Positions 1-11,341 of a stretch of DNA of 64,000 bases are shown piece after piece (positions within the stretch are counted from its first letter, which is position 1; every line of letters begins with the position of its first letter). Origin of the DNA: Diphasiastrum complanatum (lineage: Eukaryota > Streptophyta > Lycopodiopsida > Lycopodiales > Lycopodiaceae); NCBI GenBank assembly GCA_029204225.1, contig CM055102.1, forward strand, positions 23,409,390 through 23,473,389, read 5' to 3'. The position numbers and the translations under genes are program-made. The notes below the pieces were generated by a model. It saw nothing but the letters and a program-made list of their open reading frames with translations. It was not told the origin of the DNA and ran no database searches.

Positions 1-3000
1 TACCTGTCAGCTTTACTTCGGCTTCTATTTTGCCATCCTGACAAATCAAACCAACAAAATGTAACGACGATTTCGCTATGATATTGCACCGACAGTTGTA
101 GATCATGAATTTTCTCAATCAAAAAACTGAATCACTCATCCAGAATAAAGGATGGATTAGGCTTAGCCCTCAAAAATAGAAAATATTTGACGGGAGAAAC
201 ATCCAACCAAGAATCTAGTCTACACCTTGTACACCGCAGCTTCTCAATTGAAGAGCATTATCTCTATTCACCTCAGAAATGAGCATCCATACATGCACGT
301 GGTATACCGACTGAATACCAACAATCTAAGACTAGCCTAGCCTATAGGCATCTAACAAACGTTTTCACCTGGTAGTTTTAGAAAATCTCAGCATTCACTG
401 TTTGGTGGGAACCGCAAGATGATATTGTATAAAGTCTGGAGTCCGTATTAGATAAAGAAAGATGAGAACCTGGTAAAAATGCCAAAAGAAACCATATTCG
501 TAGTTAGCCACTGTGCAAAAGAAGGAGACAGTTAGCCGTCTGGACCTTCTAACTTCAGAGAGGCCAGAGCGCCAATCTTGGTGCTTCCACAAGACACCAT
601 GATCTTCCTCATGCATGCAAATGGCATTCTCAATTTTCTCGACGCTGCCTCTGTAATTTGTGAGATATGCGTCAAAATATTTGATGTATCCGAGACAGTC
701 GCAACCCTACATGGTCATTGCAACATATAACAATATGTAAGATTTAGAAAGGACTTTCAACAGTTATCCTGTTTAAATATCATCCCAGGTTGAAAAGATC
801 CAACACGCAGAACAAGGATTGATTCAGAGAAGTTTCAAATGATTTCCCCATTATTAATCACTGAAAAAGGAATTAGCTTTACCTTTTTCAGCGAATGGGC
901 ATTCTTTCCGAGACCATCTTCTCCGGCATCGAAGGCGTTCTTCCTGTAATGCGGATCCATTGGATCACCATAAGGGACAACCATCTCTACGAAACTGAGG
1001 CGGTAAGCAACAGATCTTCGACCTCGAGAACCATCATCATAAGCAACATTGTGAATAACAAGTCCCTCTCTTGGAGTGAAACCGATTCGAAAGTTCCACT
1101 GAAAAACAAAAAGAGAAAGAAGAGACGTTGATGTACAGGCTGTGGTAAAAGCCAAGAGATTATGGTTACAAATAATGAAATTCTTTGAATATAGCTGAAT
1201 ACAGACCAGAATGTTGTATAAGACTTTATCATGACAAACATTCATAGTGGTAGTTACAAACTGGGTAAAAGAGATTGATAAGGCTTCATTATCAACATAT
1301 ACGTTTACAAAACCAGTTACATGTAGACTACTAACCTTTTGCCACTCTACATAAAAGCCATTGACACAAAAGCTGGGCCCTTCTGGCTGGATAATTTGCA
1401 AAGGTTTGATATCACTACGCATTCCACCTCTGATGTGAGAAGGGGTGTAATTCCTCAAAGGATCTGGTGGAGGGAGGGGCACAAATCGACGATCCTCAAA
1501 TTCGAGAATCTTCATGTTTTGAAGATCAACTAGAACATAAATCCCCTCCACTGGTCTTGCGTATCCATTTTCCATCACACAGTCGCTTTCAGTTCTGCAG
1601 AATATTAGTGGTCTTGCTAATCTCCGATTGGGGGAATCCTTCTCCTCGTAATAGCCTGAGCACCTAACGAGTTACAAAAGGACTAAATCAGAATGCTCAA
1701 AATTCTAAACAATGAGAAAGAAAGTGAGGCATGAACATACTCTGTTTGAATTTCATCCTAGATTCGTGTGACAGAAGTAGACGTACAAGCATCCAGCGAA
1801 CTGGAACTTAAAATTAATAAAACAAACTCACCAGGGATCAACCATTACAAGCTCCATATTCTCCACTCCCCTATTTTTCATAGCCTCTCTGAAAGGCCCA
1901 TAGCCCTTGATTGTTGCCTCGCAAGATGCATATTCCTCTGCATCCTGCACTACACGAAACTTCATTGTTACAATCTGAGTATTTCAGAGCCTGCCAACAA
2001 CTAATGAGATAATCGAGCAATTCTTTACTGATAACTTATATATATTATAGCTAGCGGCTACATCAATGGGTTTACTAACCAAGATAACGTACGTCAATAG
2101 CACAGCAACTATCTGTACAATAGAAGAAATCAGGAGCATTGGAAGACTTGAGACCACAGGTCCACAAGGAATCACCCACTTAGGGAACAGACTTTGACAC
2201 AAATCAAATATTGCTGCAAAAGTACAAAAACCTTTTACCTAGTATCCCAAAGAACAGCGCGGACAAAGTTCTAATAGAATTTTGCTGGATTTCAAAGTCA
2301 TAGCTCTGAGAAAAAGCCACATGTAAGATACATGTTGGAGACCTCAAAAGTTTCTACTGTTTCAGATATGGGAATAAAACACTCAGTGTTGTATTAGGGG
2401 CACAAATGCTTTGACAAGTTTTGAGGCATAACTTTACGTATGCATATACCACTAACAGAATAACATGCGCATTCATCATATTATTTTGCCAAAGAGAGCT
2501 TCCACTGCCTTCAATTTAAGTTTTGGAGGACAGTCTTACGAGATGATAAAACCATACTGTTTCCAGAAAAACGTTGCCATGGATAAACCGGTATGAAAAT
2601 AATCTCGTGATGTTAAGCTATCTTCCACGTCTCAAAAACAAACCCACCATTGAAGGCTGGACATCGTGCATAACTTCACAAGAAACGACTTTGCCACGAT
2701 GATGGCCACCTCTAGTAACGGCGTGCACTTCTGTCAATTCAACACTCCATATAGTTGTTTCATTGTTGCGTACGTTGTAGACAGTCAATCTGGCCTGCCT
2801 GGACGGAAGGTGCAGACGCCATGAAGCTCCTCCTTTATCCATTGGCAAGAAGAACGTCGGTTGATAAGGGGGAAAGAAGTAGGCATCCGCCAATGCAACC
2901 ACATCTTTCTCCGGCTCGCAGAGCACAACTTCGATAAATCGCATACCATCACGAATCTGCAAACATGTGTGTCAACTACATAATAGTGCATTTTATCCGC

Positions 3001-3553
3001 AAGTTATAAAAGGTTGTATAACAAGGAGAAGCAACGGTTTCCAAGTATAAACAATATTCGTGGATGTCTTACTTCAGCAGACGCTCCAGCTGCTCTCACT
3101 GTTTCAGTAGCTACTTGAATCTCAGCTGGACTGAGAGGATCCAAGGGATGGCTGTGTTGAGATCCAAAAAGTAATCTAGCAGAGCCTGCAGCAAAAAAAG
3201 GACAACACGCGGCACAAGAATAATCAAATACATATCACGCATGATTAGTCTGTGCTTTCAGAGAGCAGGGTCTAAATGATTCAAACCATAATTGACAAGA
3301 AAAGCTCGGGTGACAAGATCTTACTCTTCACAGCACTACTGACAGCTGCTGTGCGAGCATCCAGGCCTTCGTATGGTTTGGGATTAATACCAATCGTATG
3401 ATCTTGCTGCTCCTCCGTTATATCACCATTTCCAATCCATTCTGGAGACAAGGTTAGATCGCCAGCGGCCGACTGAGGATGAATGGTTCTTGTTTCCACC
3501 TTTCCTTCAGCCCCAGATGCATTGCAGCAAGCAGAATCTCGCTTTGGTGCCAT
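1..3553 (-). CDS. Primary (copper/topaquinone) amine oxidase gene, 3' part off the window
   Basis: Oxidatively deaminates primary amines such as putrescine to aldehyde, ammonia and H2O2, using copper and a topaquinone made from a tyrosine. Exons on the minus strand, all with GT-AG borders and consistent phase: 3553-3325, 3185-3073, 2956-2648, 1944-1832, 1663-1336, 1098-883, 706-470 and 37 to the edge. They encode about 527 residues of a family usually 650-780 long. The ATG at 3553 opens the first exon. Residues 115-217 hold the GMRFIEVVL...ADAYFFPP and [10 protein letters not shown] segments of the N2/N3 domains. NAFDAGEDG carries the catalytic-base Asp (about 421) and TVANYEY the topaquinone Tyr (about 505), matching T-x-x-N-Y-(D/E)-Y. 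The downstream copper histidines fall outside the window. It most resembles the peroxisomal Arabidopsis At2g42490 type, but the C-terminal targeting signal is not visible. The exons have no stops or frameshifts, so the gene looks functional. Confidence 0.95.
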
Positions 3554-4114
3554 TCACACAGGTGTATAACCGATAGGTTCTGTCTAAATCGGTGTATAAG
3601 GTTCCCAGATATTCGATTGCTGCTCCTGAATCCTGATAACTCTACAGCATCTCCATAATCCAATGATCAATCCAAGCAACTGCAAAAACCCAAAAACCCA
3701 CAACCAACCAGAGCGTTTATTACACAGATTCGGCACAATAAATTCACTTCCAAATATAGCAGCTCACGAAGGAATGCAAAGTACAGCTAGCGCTTCAACA
3801 CGCGCCTGAGATTAGATTGAGGAAAATTAAATGCTTACTTAGTATGACTGGGTGCCGACGCCAGTGCCACACGTGAGACACCAGAGCAGGAACAAATCAA
3901 CCCGCAATCGAATGTGACTCGAGAGTCGAGACAGAGAGAGATACGCGAAGTAATTTAGGTATAATCGATGATGCGAGCAGAAAAGAGAGACAGAGAGAGA
4001 TCTAGATGAGGCTTAAGCAAACTAATCTTGGCATAACTGGAAATGCGAGAGAGAGAGAGAAAGAGAGCGAGCGTCATCCATGATGGTCTCGTTTGTACAT
4101 AATTTGATGATAAT

Positions 4115-4160
<46 letters not shown>

Positions 4161-4320
4161 GTATAGAGAGTAGGCAGCCGCCTTTTTAAGTTCACGTGTT
4201 TCATGCGTCCAAAACTTCAAAGCAATAAGTTGGTGCTCTTGGAGTAGTATGCACCATGGACCATGGTCATTGGTATATATTCTATATGTGTGCAATCATC
4301 ACCATTGCAATCCTTGGTAT
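3554..4320 (-). promoter_or_regulatory. 5' flank of the amine oxidase gene
   Basis: This stretch upstream of the amine oxidase ATG presumably contains its 5'UTR and promoter. It holds several GA-rich tracts (around 3930-4010, 4048-4075 and 4121-4157), which plant promoters and 5' leaders often carry. No TATA box or transcription start can be fixed from sequence alone, and no other gene is seen here. Confidence 0.35.
4121..4157. repeat. (GA)n microsatellite
   Basis: About 18 uninterrupted GA units, with shorter GA-rich tracts just left of it. It lies about 570 bp upstream of the amine oxidase start codon. Translations through it give meaningless Leu-Ser runs. Confidence 0.95.
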
Positions 4321-5253
4321 AAATTTTTTCTTAGTTTTTAGCCATATATGCACTCCGCGACATGGTGCAGGAAGTCCAGAGGGTGTTGAAACTAAGCGAA
4401 ACTGCTAAGTGCATGTTGGACTTGACCTCGAGTATCTCCTGCAAGCCTCAAGGAAGATCTTTACAAATTTCAAGCACACCAAGCACTGTCTCTTAGCACT
4501 TCACATGGAGGTTGAAGGGTCAAGTGTGTAGGCCTGCTTCTATTCTACCACATAGGTCAAGCATGCATGTAGCTCATTCAGAGGAATGCTTGCAAATGTC
4601 ATATTGTGATGGCGGGATTACAAAAACGTGAGATCTTGTGGCCTCAATAGGATAATTAAACAAGATGATTTGAAATGGGTATCTAGTTGTGTGTACGAAT
4701 ATAAGGAAGTTTCACACCTTCAAAACAATAACAACTAGGTTAGTCTCAATCTTGACTTTGATATGACACATTAAGTTGTCGAGGCTTGATACTTGATTAC
4801 AAGTGCACTTGTGTTTGATGATTTCAACCTTGTTTTGAAAAAGAGATTGAAGAAGGGCTTGAATGAAAGAGGAAAATGTGGTCTATTGGTGTCTTGGTCA
4901 ATGTAATTGTTAAATTTTGTAGAAGTTAGCTTGATAGATATTGTATTATCTTGAGGATGGTTACTTGGCCACTCAAGCCACTTTGTAATATGTTCAAACA
5001 CATTGCATGAAACTTATTTGTAAATGTGGAGCACCTCCAAACTCAACTTTAAGCCCCAAAGCTGTCGAATTGAATCCATTTTGTTAGCTTCATACTGTAA
5101 TCCTTGTTCCCATGGAGGAAAATTGATGGTCGAAGAAGAGTTTGATGAAGTACCATATTGCTTGTTGGCAACCAATCTGTATGGAATGGACAGAGTGCAT
5201 CACCACAATTTCCTCTTTTGTGTGCTTCCTCGACATCATAACAAATTGGATGC
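4321..5253. other. Intergenic, nothing recognised
   Basis: AT-rich sequence without a recognisable gene, repeat array or LTR boundary. It may be the worn end of the retroelement-like sequence to its right. Confidence 0.5.
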
Positions 5254-6579
5254 TTATCCAATTCCCTTGGATTCTTGGTTTTGTGTTGCATCTGGCTCTT
5301 CTACTGTAGCTGGCAATCCATGTTGTTTAACCAACTTGATGAAGAACATTATAATTCTTCCATGAGCAATGGTAGTCATGAATTGTTGTTCAAATACGAA
5401 TGCTCTATACGAAGTAGTCGACATGAATATTGAAATTCGGTCGTATGGTGAAACGTAATTCTGGGCATATTGTTGACCGAAATATATTTTTCCAAATTTG
5501 GTCAATACCTCATCCGTAGGTGGTTGTGAATATTTGACCTGATTGACCTCAAAAATGGACTCTTGTCTCGAAATATAAAATTTGCAGTTGCCGATATAAA
5601 TCATTGAAGCATCAATCCCAAATAGTGAAAATACATTCCAAAGTTGAAGTAGGGATTTGACGTTTCGATTGTTCCAAATAACCATTGATGAACAATCATT
5701 ATTGACATTACTCAATTGAAGATTGATCACATTAGAGTCCACTGAGCAATGTAAACCTCTCCAAAGAAACTCATATAGATTGATGGCGTATTTTAAAATC
5801 AACTTCCTATAGAGTGTTGGTTGACTGAGAGAATATTCCCGATCATTATTCACATCCATACATTGCAAACATGCACGTGAATTACATATTGGCTTTTGAA
5901 TTCTAGAAAATCCATAGGAGTAAGGTTCTCCAACAAAAGCCACTTGAAGCTCTTGACTAATGGATCCATGAGACGTTGAACAATAATCCAAAGTATTGAT
6001 ACAAGTAGAATTTCCCTGGATTAATGAAATCTCTTCATTTCTACCAGTATCCATGTTGAATACCTCATACTCCCTTAGATCATTGTCAAAAATAAAATTA
6101 TTCTCAAAAGCTCCCATATCAATTTGGCATGGTTCGTAGATCGGATCCTTATAATAACCACTCAATTTCAAATCATGGAATATCGGTGTCATACAGTCCT
6201 CAATCTAAAAGTTTGGTGAATGCCTTGATTGACTTTCTTCGAGCATAGCAATATTCCCAATCTGACAATCCACAATTGCCTGTTCATTGACCAGAGTAAG
6301 GCATTGATGTAGGTCAAGTTTCAGACTTTGATGGTTGAAGTGAAACTCGAAAGGATTTACAATTATCTTCACATCCCAATCTAAATCTTGACCTTTGTTT
6401 GAATCCTGATTTTCACCATCTGTTGTTGCAATTGTCTGGGCCTTCACTATCGTCATCGCTTTGCTCATCTGATTCATTGTCCTCACTTCACTCATCCACT
6501 TCATCGTTGTCACTTGGCTCATCAGACTCATTGCTGGAATCATCTTCATCTTCAGAAGTTTCTTCTCTTTCATCCACAT
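5254..6579 (-). pseudogene. Unrecognised long reading frame downstream of a gag-like gene
   Basis: One minus-strand frame runs from 6579 to 5254, about 440 codons, broken only by a TAG near 6202. I do not recognise the product. The first part is Met/Lys-rich and overlaps the acidic tail of the neighbouring gag-like frame in a different frame, so its first 90 or so bases may be a shadow. The second part (6192-5254, 312 residues) is aromatic- and Asn-rich with scattered Cys (CINTLDYC, CNSRACLQC). It shows no protease DSG, RT YxDD or integrase motif where a gypsy element should carry pol. It could be a degraded structural or cargo protein of a non-autonomous gypsy-like element, or a chance survivor in AT-rich DNA. 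Confidence 0.4.
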
Positions 6580-7251
6580 GCGGTTGTCGATCCACTGATG
6601 CTTTAGTGTATAGACTCACTTTCTGAATCCACATCTTCATTTCCTCAAACCACTTGGATTGTTCTTCTTTCCTTTCAGCTTCCAATTTAAGCCTTTGTTC
6701 TTGTTGCTCATACTTTAAAGCATATTCAGTAGTTTTCCTTAATTGAAACCCAGGCTGGAGAGAAGTAGTTTGTAGATAGTTTCCTACAATGTTCTGATAT
6801 TGAGGTTGTAAGCCATATATATAGCATTGTACAAGATATACTTCTCCATAGTCAAACCATTTGTTGGAATTCTGTATTGTACTCAACAGCTCTAGTTGTT
6901 TGGTCCAAAGAACACCATTGGATGAAGTCGGATCGATTGAAGATCTGTCTACAAATTCTTTTGAAAGTTAACCAGTTCTCATGAAGAAAGTCGTGAACGA
7001 TGTTCCACCATAACTGAACGCGTCCTTGGAAACCCGATGAGGCAAAGAAAACCATACTATTGACATCAATAGAAGTTATAATCCAAATCTTCTAGCCAAC
7101 TGTCTACATTAATGGAGTGAATGCTTCCATCAAAGGTAGGACTAACGTATTCATGACAGTCGTTGGTTGTAATAATAAGGTTTCCATTGAGAGGTGATTT
7201 TCCACCATTCATTGATATGGTTTGTAGATAAGTGCTCCAGAGCAAGTGCAC
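6488..7251 (-). pseudogene. Ty3/gypsy-type gag (Retrotrans_gag) remnant
   Basis: Pieces in more than one frame together follow a gypsy Gag capsid. SPTFDGSIHS...SWLEDLDYNF (7150-7070) matches the start of the capsid domain. ASSGFQGRVQLWW (about 7035) is the conserved G-x-A-x-x-WW region, and VEYNTEFQQMV (to 6852) matches the A-EY-x-x-F motif. The frame then shifts, and 6886-6488 continues with YGLQPQYQNIV and a Lys/Glu-rich, strongly acidic Ser/Asp/Glu tail. A stop near 7066 and a shift near 6860 show it is dead. No zinc knuckle is seen. Confidence 0.65.
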
Positions 7252-8129
7252 GATCCATCATATTGCGCAACTCCATAAAACTAGTGGCATAAATGGATTT
7301 GGAAAGAGTTGGTTGAAGCACATTCTTTATAGGCGTTTGAAGAAAACCCACATAGTAGTTCAAACATTTTCTATACTCAAATTTTGTCTTCTGAACCAAT
7401 GCCAAGAATTGCTGAATAAATTATTGTACATAACCAGTTTGTTTGAGAGATTCAAATGATTTCTCATAAAATTTGGTAATACAATCGATGCAAGCAATTT
7501 TAAATTGAAAAGGGGTCTTGAAAAAAATTTGAAAAGTAATAATGACACAATTTTAATAACTTAGCAGTGTTAGGCTCATCGATCTGATCACTTTTCGTTT
7601 TTACTGCACTGAAATCCAAGCTTAAACAAGTTACGGAAGTTAAAAGAAAAACTGGTAAAATGGATTATATACAACTTAGAAGGGGGTTATGAAAAAAATC
7701 AAAATTGAATTCAATAATTTTTTTGGAATCCATGAAACATTCCTGTGCTCGTAGAAGAATAGAAAGAACCGTCAAAAATCCTAAAATTGTCGGCAATTTA
7801 TTTTTTTTTAGGTTGCTCTTGTGGTGTAACTTGGGTGCTCGTCAAAAGAATTTGTGACAAAGAATGGATTGTGCTAGAGAGAGAAAAAAAGGGAAAATCT
7901 CAACCGACGGAATTTAGAAAGAGACACGGGGTGACCGACGGAGAGAGACACGGGGTGACCGACGGAGAGAGAGAGGACGTCGCGATGGCTTCGTAGAGAG
8001 AGAACGGACTTAACCGAAGCCAATCTCGACCGAAGGAGTTGGAGTAAGTGAGAGAACGGGTAGAGGGTAGAGTGAGAGAAATCTCGATCGAATGCTAGTT
8101 TACCGGCGTGAAGGTGGCTTGGTCCAAAT
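7252..8129. other. Intergenic; 24-bp direct repeat at 7921-7968
   Basis: No gene is recognised. A 24-bp unit beginning gagacacggggtgaccgacg occurs twice in tandem (7921-7944 and 7945-7968), in a GA-rich, relatively GC-rich patch just upstream of the EF-1alpha fragment. This patch could be the 5' part of the transcript or element that carries the captured gene fragments. Confidence 0.5.
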
Positions 8130-8441
8130 GTCATTGAACGAATTGAAGAGGAAGCTGCAGGGATGAACAAACGATCAAATTATATGCTTGGGTACTTGAC
8201 AAGCTCAAAGCTGATCAGCGTGAACGTGGTATCACCATCAATATCGCTCTTTGGAAGTTTGAGACCATTAAGTTCTACTGCACCATCATTGATGCTACAG
8301 CGCATCGCGATTTTATGAAGAACATGATTATAGAAACTTCGCTGGCTGATTGTGCTGTCCTGATTATTAGTTTGGTTTCACCACTGATGTTTTGAAGCTA
8401 GTATTTCCGGGATGGTCAGAATTGCGAGCATTCAATATCCT
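8130..8441 (+). pseudogene. Elongation factor 1-alpha gene fragment
   Basis: Translating across one frameshift near 8176 gives [16 protein letters not shown], then [46 protein letters not shown] and ADCAVLII. This is the N-terminal GTPase region of plant EF-1alpha. The DAPGH GTP-binding motif is altered to DATAH. Nucleotide similarity continues through the TTGGFEAGISKDGQ region to about 8440 with small deletions. The first exon-like part (P-loop) and the C-terminal two thirds are absent. There is no intron across the region, so it could derive from a cDNA or from one exon. It is non-functional. Confidence 0.85.
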
Positions 8442-8583
8442 GTGAAGCGGTTGCAGCATTAACATGTAGGCGGACTTCAATTTCAATGCATCTCAAGTGT
8501 TTCTCCTTTTGCAAACCGCATTGAAGAGATCAATCCGGAATGAAGCTGGTCAAGGTTTGTGCAAACAATAATAGAGGTTGAAT

Positions 8584-8690
8584 CTCATGTCTGCTATTCT
8601 GAGGTTGGATGTTGCTGGGCGTGATCTCACAGACTATCTGATGAAGATTTTGACAGAACGTGGGTACTCGTTTTCAGTGGCTGCGAGCTG
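8584..8690 (+). pseudogene. Actin gene fragment
   Basis: The frame reads [20 protein letters not shown] then TERGYSF, a highly conserved internal actin segment (about residues 170-205 of actin). It lies only about 140 bp after the EF-1alpha fragment, in the same orientation. Sequence on either side does not continue actin, and stops follow at once. It is a captured or retroposed fragment. Confidence 0.85.
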
Positions 8691-9058
8691 AAACTATCTT
8701 TGATAGCTATACACCTATCGTGCAATTGCCAATGATCGTGAAGATGAGCGTGACTCCTACTTCACTCTGGTGATGACAGAACCGGATACTCCAAGTCCAA
8801 GCGAACCAGTATTAAGAGAATATGTCCATTAGAGATATTCCTGGAGCTACAGATGCTATAATAGGTTGGAAGATAGTTTCGTATGATTTGCCAATGCCAG
8901 CGATGAGAATCCACCGATTTATCTAACACTGTAATTCAAGCAGCAATTTCTAACTCACTGACTTTCTCGTTAGAACTGCATGTAACTCTTCGTTGATCCT
9001 GAAGCAGTTGTAGAGCCAAACTGAACCGAGTTAGAAGTAGCCGAGTCGCGACTGAGAA
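8691..9058. other. Unassigned sequence after the actin fragment
   Basis: A short open stretch near 8710-8830 (reading YRAIANDREDERDSYFTLV then MTEPDTPSPSEPVLREY) has protein-like composition but no family I recognise. It may be a third captured exon fragment. The rest shows nothing. Confidence 0.3.
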
Positions 9059-9095
9059 GGGGTTTAGGTTTAGGGTTAAATCAGGTTAGGGTTTA
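9059..9095 (+). repeat. Degenerate telomere-like TTTAGGG cluster
   Basis: Four imperfect copies of the plant telomere heptamer (gggtttaggtttagggtt... then ggttagggttt) lie within 37 bp. It is too short and imperfect to be a functional telomere. Confidence 0.6.
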
Positions 9096-9319
9096 AGACT
9101 AGGACTGAAAAACTTAAGGTTTGGACACTTTTAGGTCTAGGGTAGGGCTGTATGGAGGTAGATTAGGTTTTTTTTTCTTAACTCAAAATTCAAATTGAAG
9201 AAATTAAAAAAAATTACAAAGGACATGAGACTTCAGAATTGAAAATTGAAGTGCTTCTCTCTCACTTGGAAAGAATTCACAAAAAAAATTTCAAATTTCT
9301 GGCAATTCTGTCCCATCTT

Positions 9320-9790
9320 CACAAATTTGATCATAACTTACTCAATATTGATCCAAATCACACAAACTTAGTACCTCTGAAAAGCTAAAAACAAGCTCTA
9401 TCAGGCTATAGTATCAGATCAATGATTGAATGTGATTTGATAGGTCGAATTAACAACATAACATGACAAAAAAATTTGAAGAAAGAAAACTAACAAAACT
9501 AGAGCTACAAATCAAGATTTGTCATAACTATTTAGATACTAATCCAAATGACTGCCATATGGATCATATCAAAGCTAAGACAATGCTCTAAAATCCTATG
9601 GAAAGAAACTAGAAATTAAAACTCAGATCAAATCTGAAAAATTCAAATCAAGTGAAGGCAAAATTCTAGTCACCTATTTTGATAGCTTTTGAAAAAAGTG
9701 CAATAACTTTTGCATCTCTTATCCAAATGCTTGAGAATTGGTGCAAATTAAAGCTAAAACAAAGCTCTACAAATGTATTGAATCAAATTG
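9320..9790. repeat. Three diverged copies of a ~90-bp repeat unit
   Basis: Each unit has the order: cataact or caataact, then (c)tnatccaaat, a short variable part, then aaagctaaaacaa(a)gctct. They start near 9343, 9520 and 9705. A fourth relative lies at 52490-52570 in intron 1 of the oxygenase gene. Similarity was judged by eye. Confidence 0.55.
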
Positions 9791-9810
9791 CAAATAAAGA
9801 CGAATTGAAC

Positions 9811-9982
9811 AATTCGCTTGAACAAACTGAAAAATTCAAAGTTAAAAACTAGCAAAAAGAAAACTACAAAAACAATAAACTCATCAAATCTGATGGAATT
9901 CGCTTGAACAAACTGAAAAATTCAAAGTTAAAAACTAGCAAAAAGAAAACTACAAAAACAATAAACTCATCAAATCTGATGG
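9811..9982. repeat. Perfect 86-bp tandem duplication
   Basis: Bases 9811-9896 and 9897-9982 are identical through all 86 positions, beginning aattcgcttgaacaaactga. Absence of divergence implies a recent duplication or an assembly artefact. Confidence 0.95.
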
Positions 9983-10034
9983 AATCCTCATAGAATCATC
10001 AGAAATCATGGATCTATGCTCTGATACCAATAAA

Positions 10035-10573
10035 TGTCATATGCCAAATCCAAAACTAATAGCAATAACAATGAAGTAAAGCTAATAGCAAGAAAATAAC
10101 AAGACAATCATGATAGCATATCAATAGAAAGCTAAAAACATGAAGATCACCATAGAATCACAATTGAAATGAAATGAAGAGTACAAAGCAATGTAAATGA
10201 TCATGGATTCATGTAGATAAGGCACATGAGACCTAGCAAAGGAAATCCCCATAGCTCATATTCACAAGGAGGAAGCAAGAAGCTCTCACTTGCAAATGAG
10301 CCAAAAGATTCACAAAATGATGTTTCTTGCCTAGTTATAGACAGTGCTCTTACTTAATTTAACTTAACTATCTTGAGAAATAGTTAGCCCTTGTTAAGTA
10401 TTATTTAAACTACATTGGGCCCTTGTTGGCCTATTATCCTTATTAATTACTTTGGAGGGCCTAAAGAGAGAATCGCCTTGTTCTTAAGGCTAAAAGCTCC
10501 TTTTGGGCCTACAAAGCTTACAATGAATATTTTGATGCATTGATAAGCACTAATGTACTAGTAGTACATGACA
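10035..10573 (-). repeat. LTR (5' LTR of a minus-strand copia-type element)
   Basis: It begins TGTCAT and ends ATGACA on the plus strand, a perfect 6-bp terminal inverted repeat. It abuts the tRNA-Met primer-binding site at 10018-10029 after a short spacer. Length is 539 bp. Its partner LTR is not identified in the window. Confidence 0.6.
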
Positions 10574-11259
10574 AACAATCAAAACCAAAAAGTTGATAGA
10601 TTGTCAAGGGTTCCAAACTCAACTCAAACAAGATTGAATAGTGAAGTCCGCTTGGATTTTCCAACTACAAGCCTTTCAGCTTTTGGTCAACGATTGTGGT
10701 AAGGTTGAAAGTGAGCTGGCCAATAAGTTTGTTGCTCTACATATGTATGTTGGGGGTATTCTTGTGTAGAAATACGTTGCGAGGGTCGTGGCATCCTGCG
10801 TGCGTAAGCCCATTGCTCAATGAGCAATTGTACATAATCATCTTCGAATAAACTAGACTCTGGGCCATGTAATTAAAAGTAATATTAGAAGGCCAAAGTT
10901 TAAGCTTAACTTAAGTTCCTAAGTTTTTTTAAGTAGCCAAAAGTCAAATGGTGGTAGGTGGGGTGTGCTTCTCCCTACACCATATATTAGTTTGTGCTTC
11001 TTGTGGAGGGTGTGGATTTCAATCCCACCTTCTTGCAAATAGCCAATAGGAAGCAAGGGGCAAGGGCCACCCCAAAGATAAAATGTCACCATTTGTAACC
11101 ATTTTACATGCTTATTGAGAGGAGGAAACTCTACCAAATTGGAGAGCAAGCATCCTCAATTGCTAATCAATCTTGCTATTATCTTGTTGTGTTTTGCTTT
11201 TTGCTTCCATTTTCATTGCTATTGTTTGTAATAGTTATGGCTTTTGCACTTGAGCTAAC

Positions 11260-11341
<82 letters not shown>

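Larger units (their letters stand above)
9096..10034 (-). mobile_element. Non-coding internal region of an LTR element (LARD-like)
   Basis: A run of about 900 bp without usable ORFs lies directly inside a primer-binding site at 10018-10029, which on the minus strand reads TGGTATCAGAGC. That is the classic plant copia site complementary to initiator tRNA-Met. The sequence is A-rich and contains degenerate repeat units (9320-9440, 9500-9600, 9690-9790) and a perfect 86-bp duplication. The left LTR was not found, so the element is partial. I infer a large non-autonomous retrotransposon derivative. Confidence 0.5.

Noticed and set aside
835-1578. A single 247-residue minus-strand protein
   Set aside because: It reads through an intron (1335-1099). 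Splice sites and family similarity show two exons of the amine oxidase.
10018-10029. tRNA-like sequence (also 17974-17985, 34221-34232, 45522-45533)
   Set aside because: Only the 12 bases complementary to the 3' end of initiator tRNA-Met are present, next to LTRs. These are primer-binding sites, not tRNA genes; no tRNA gene was recognised in the window.
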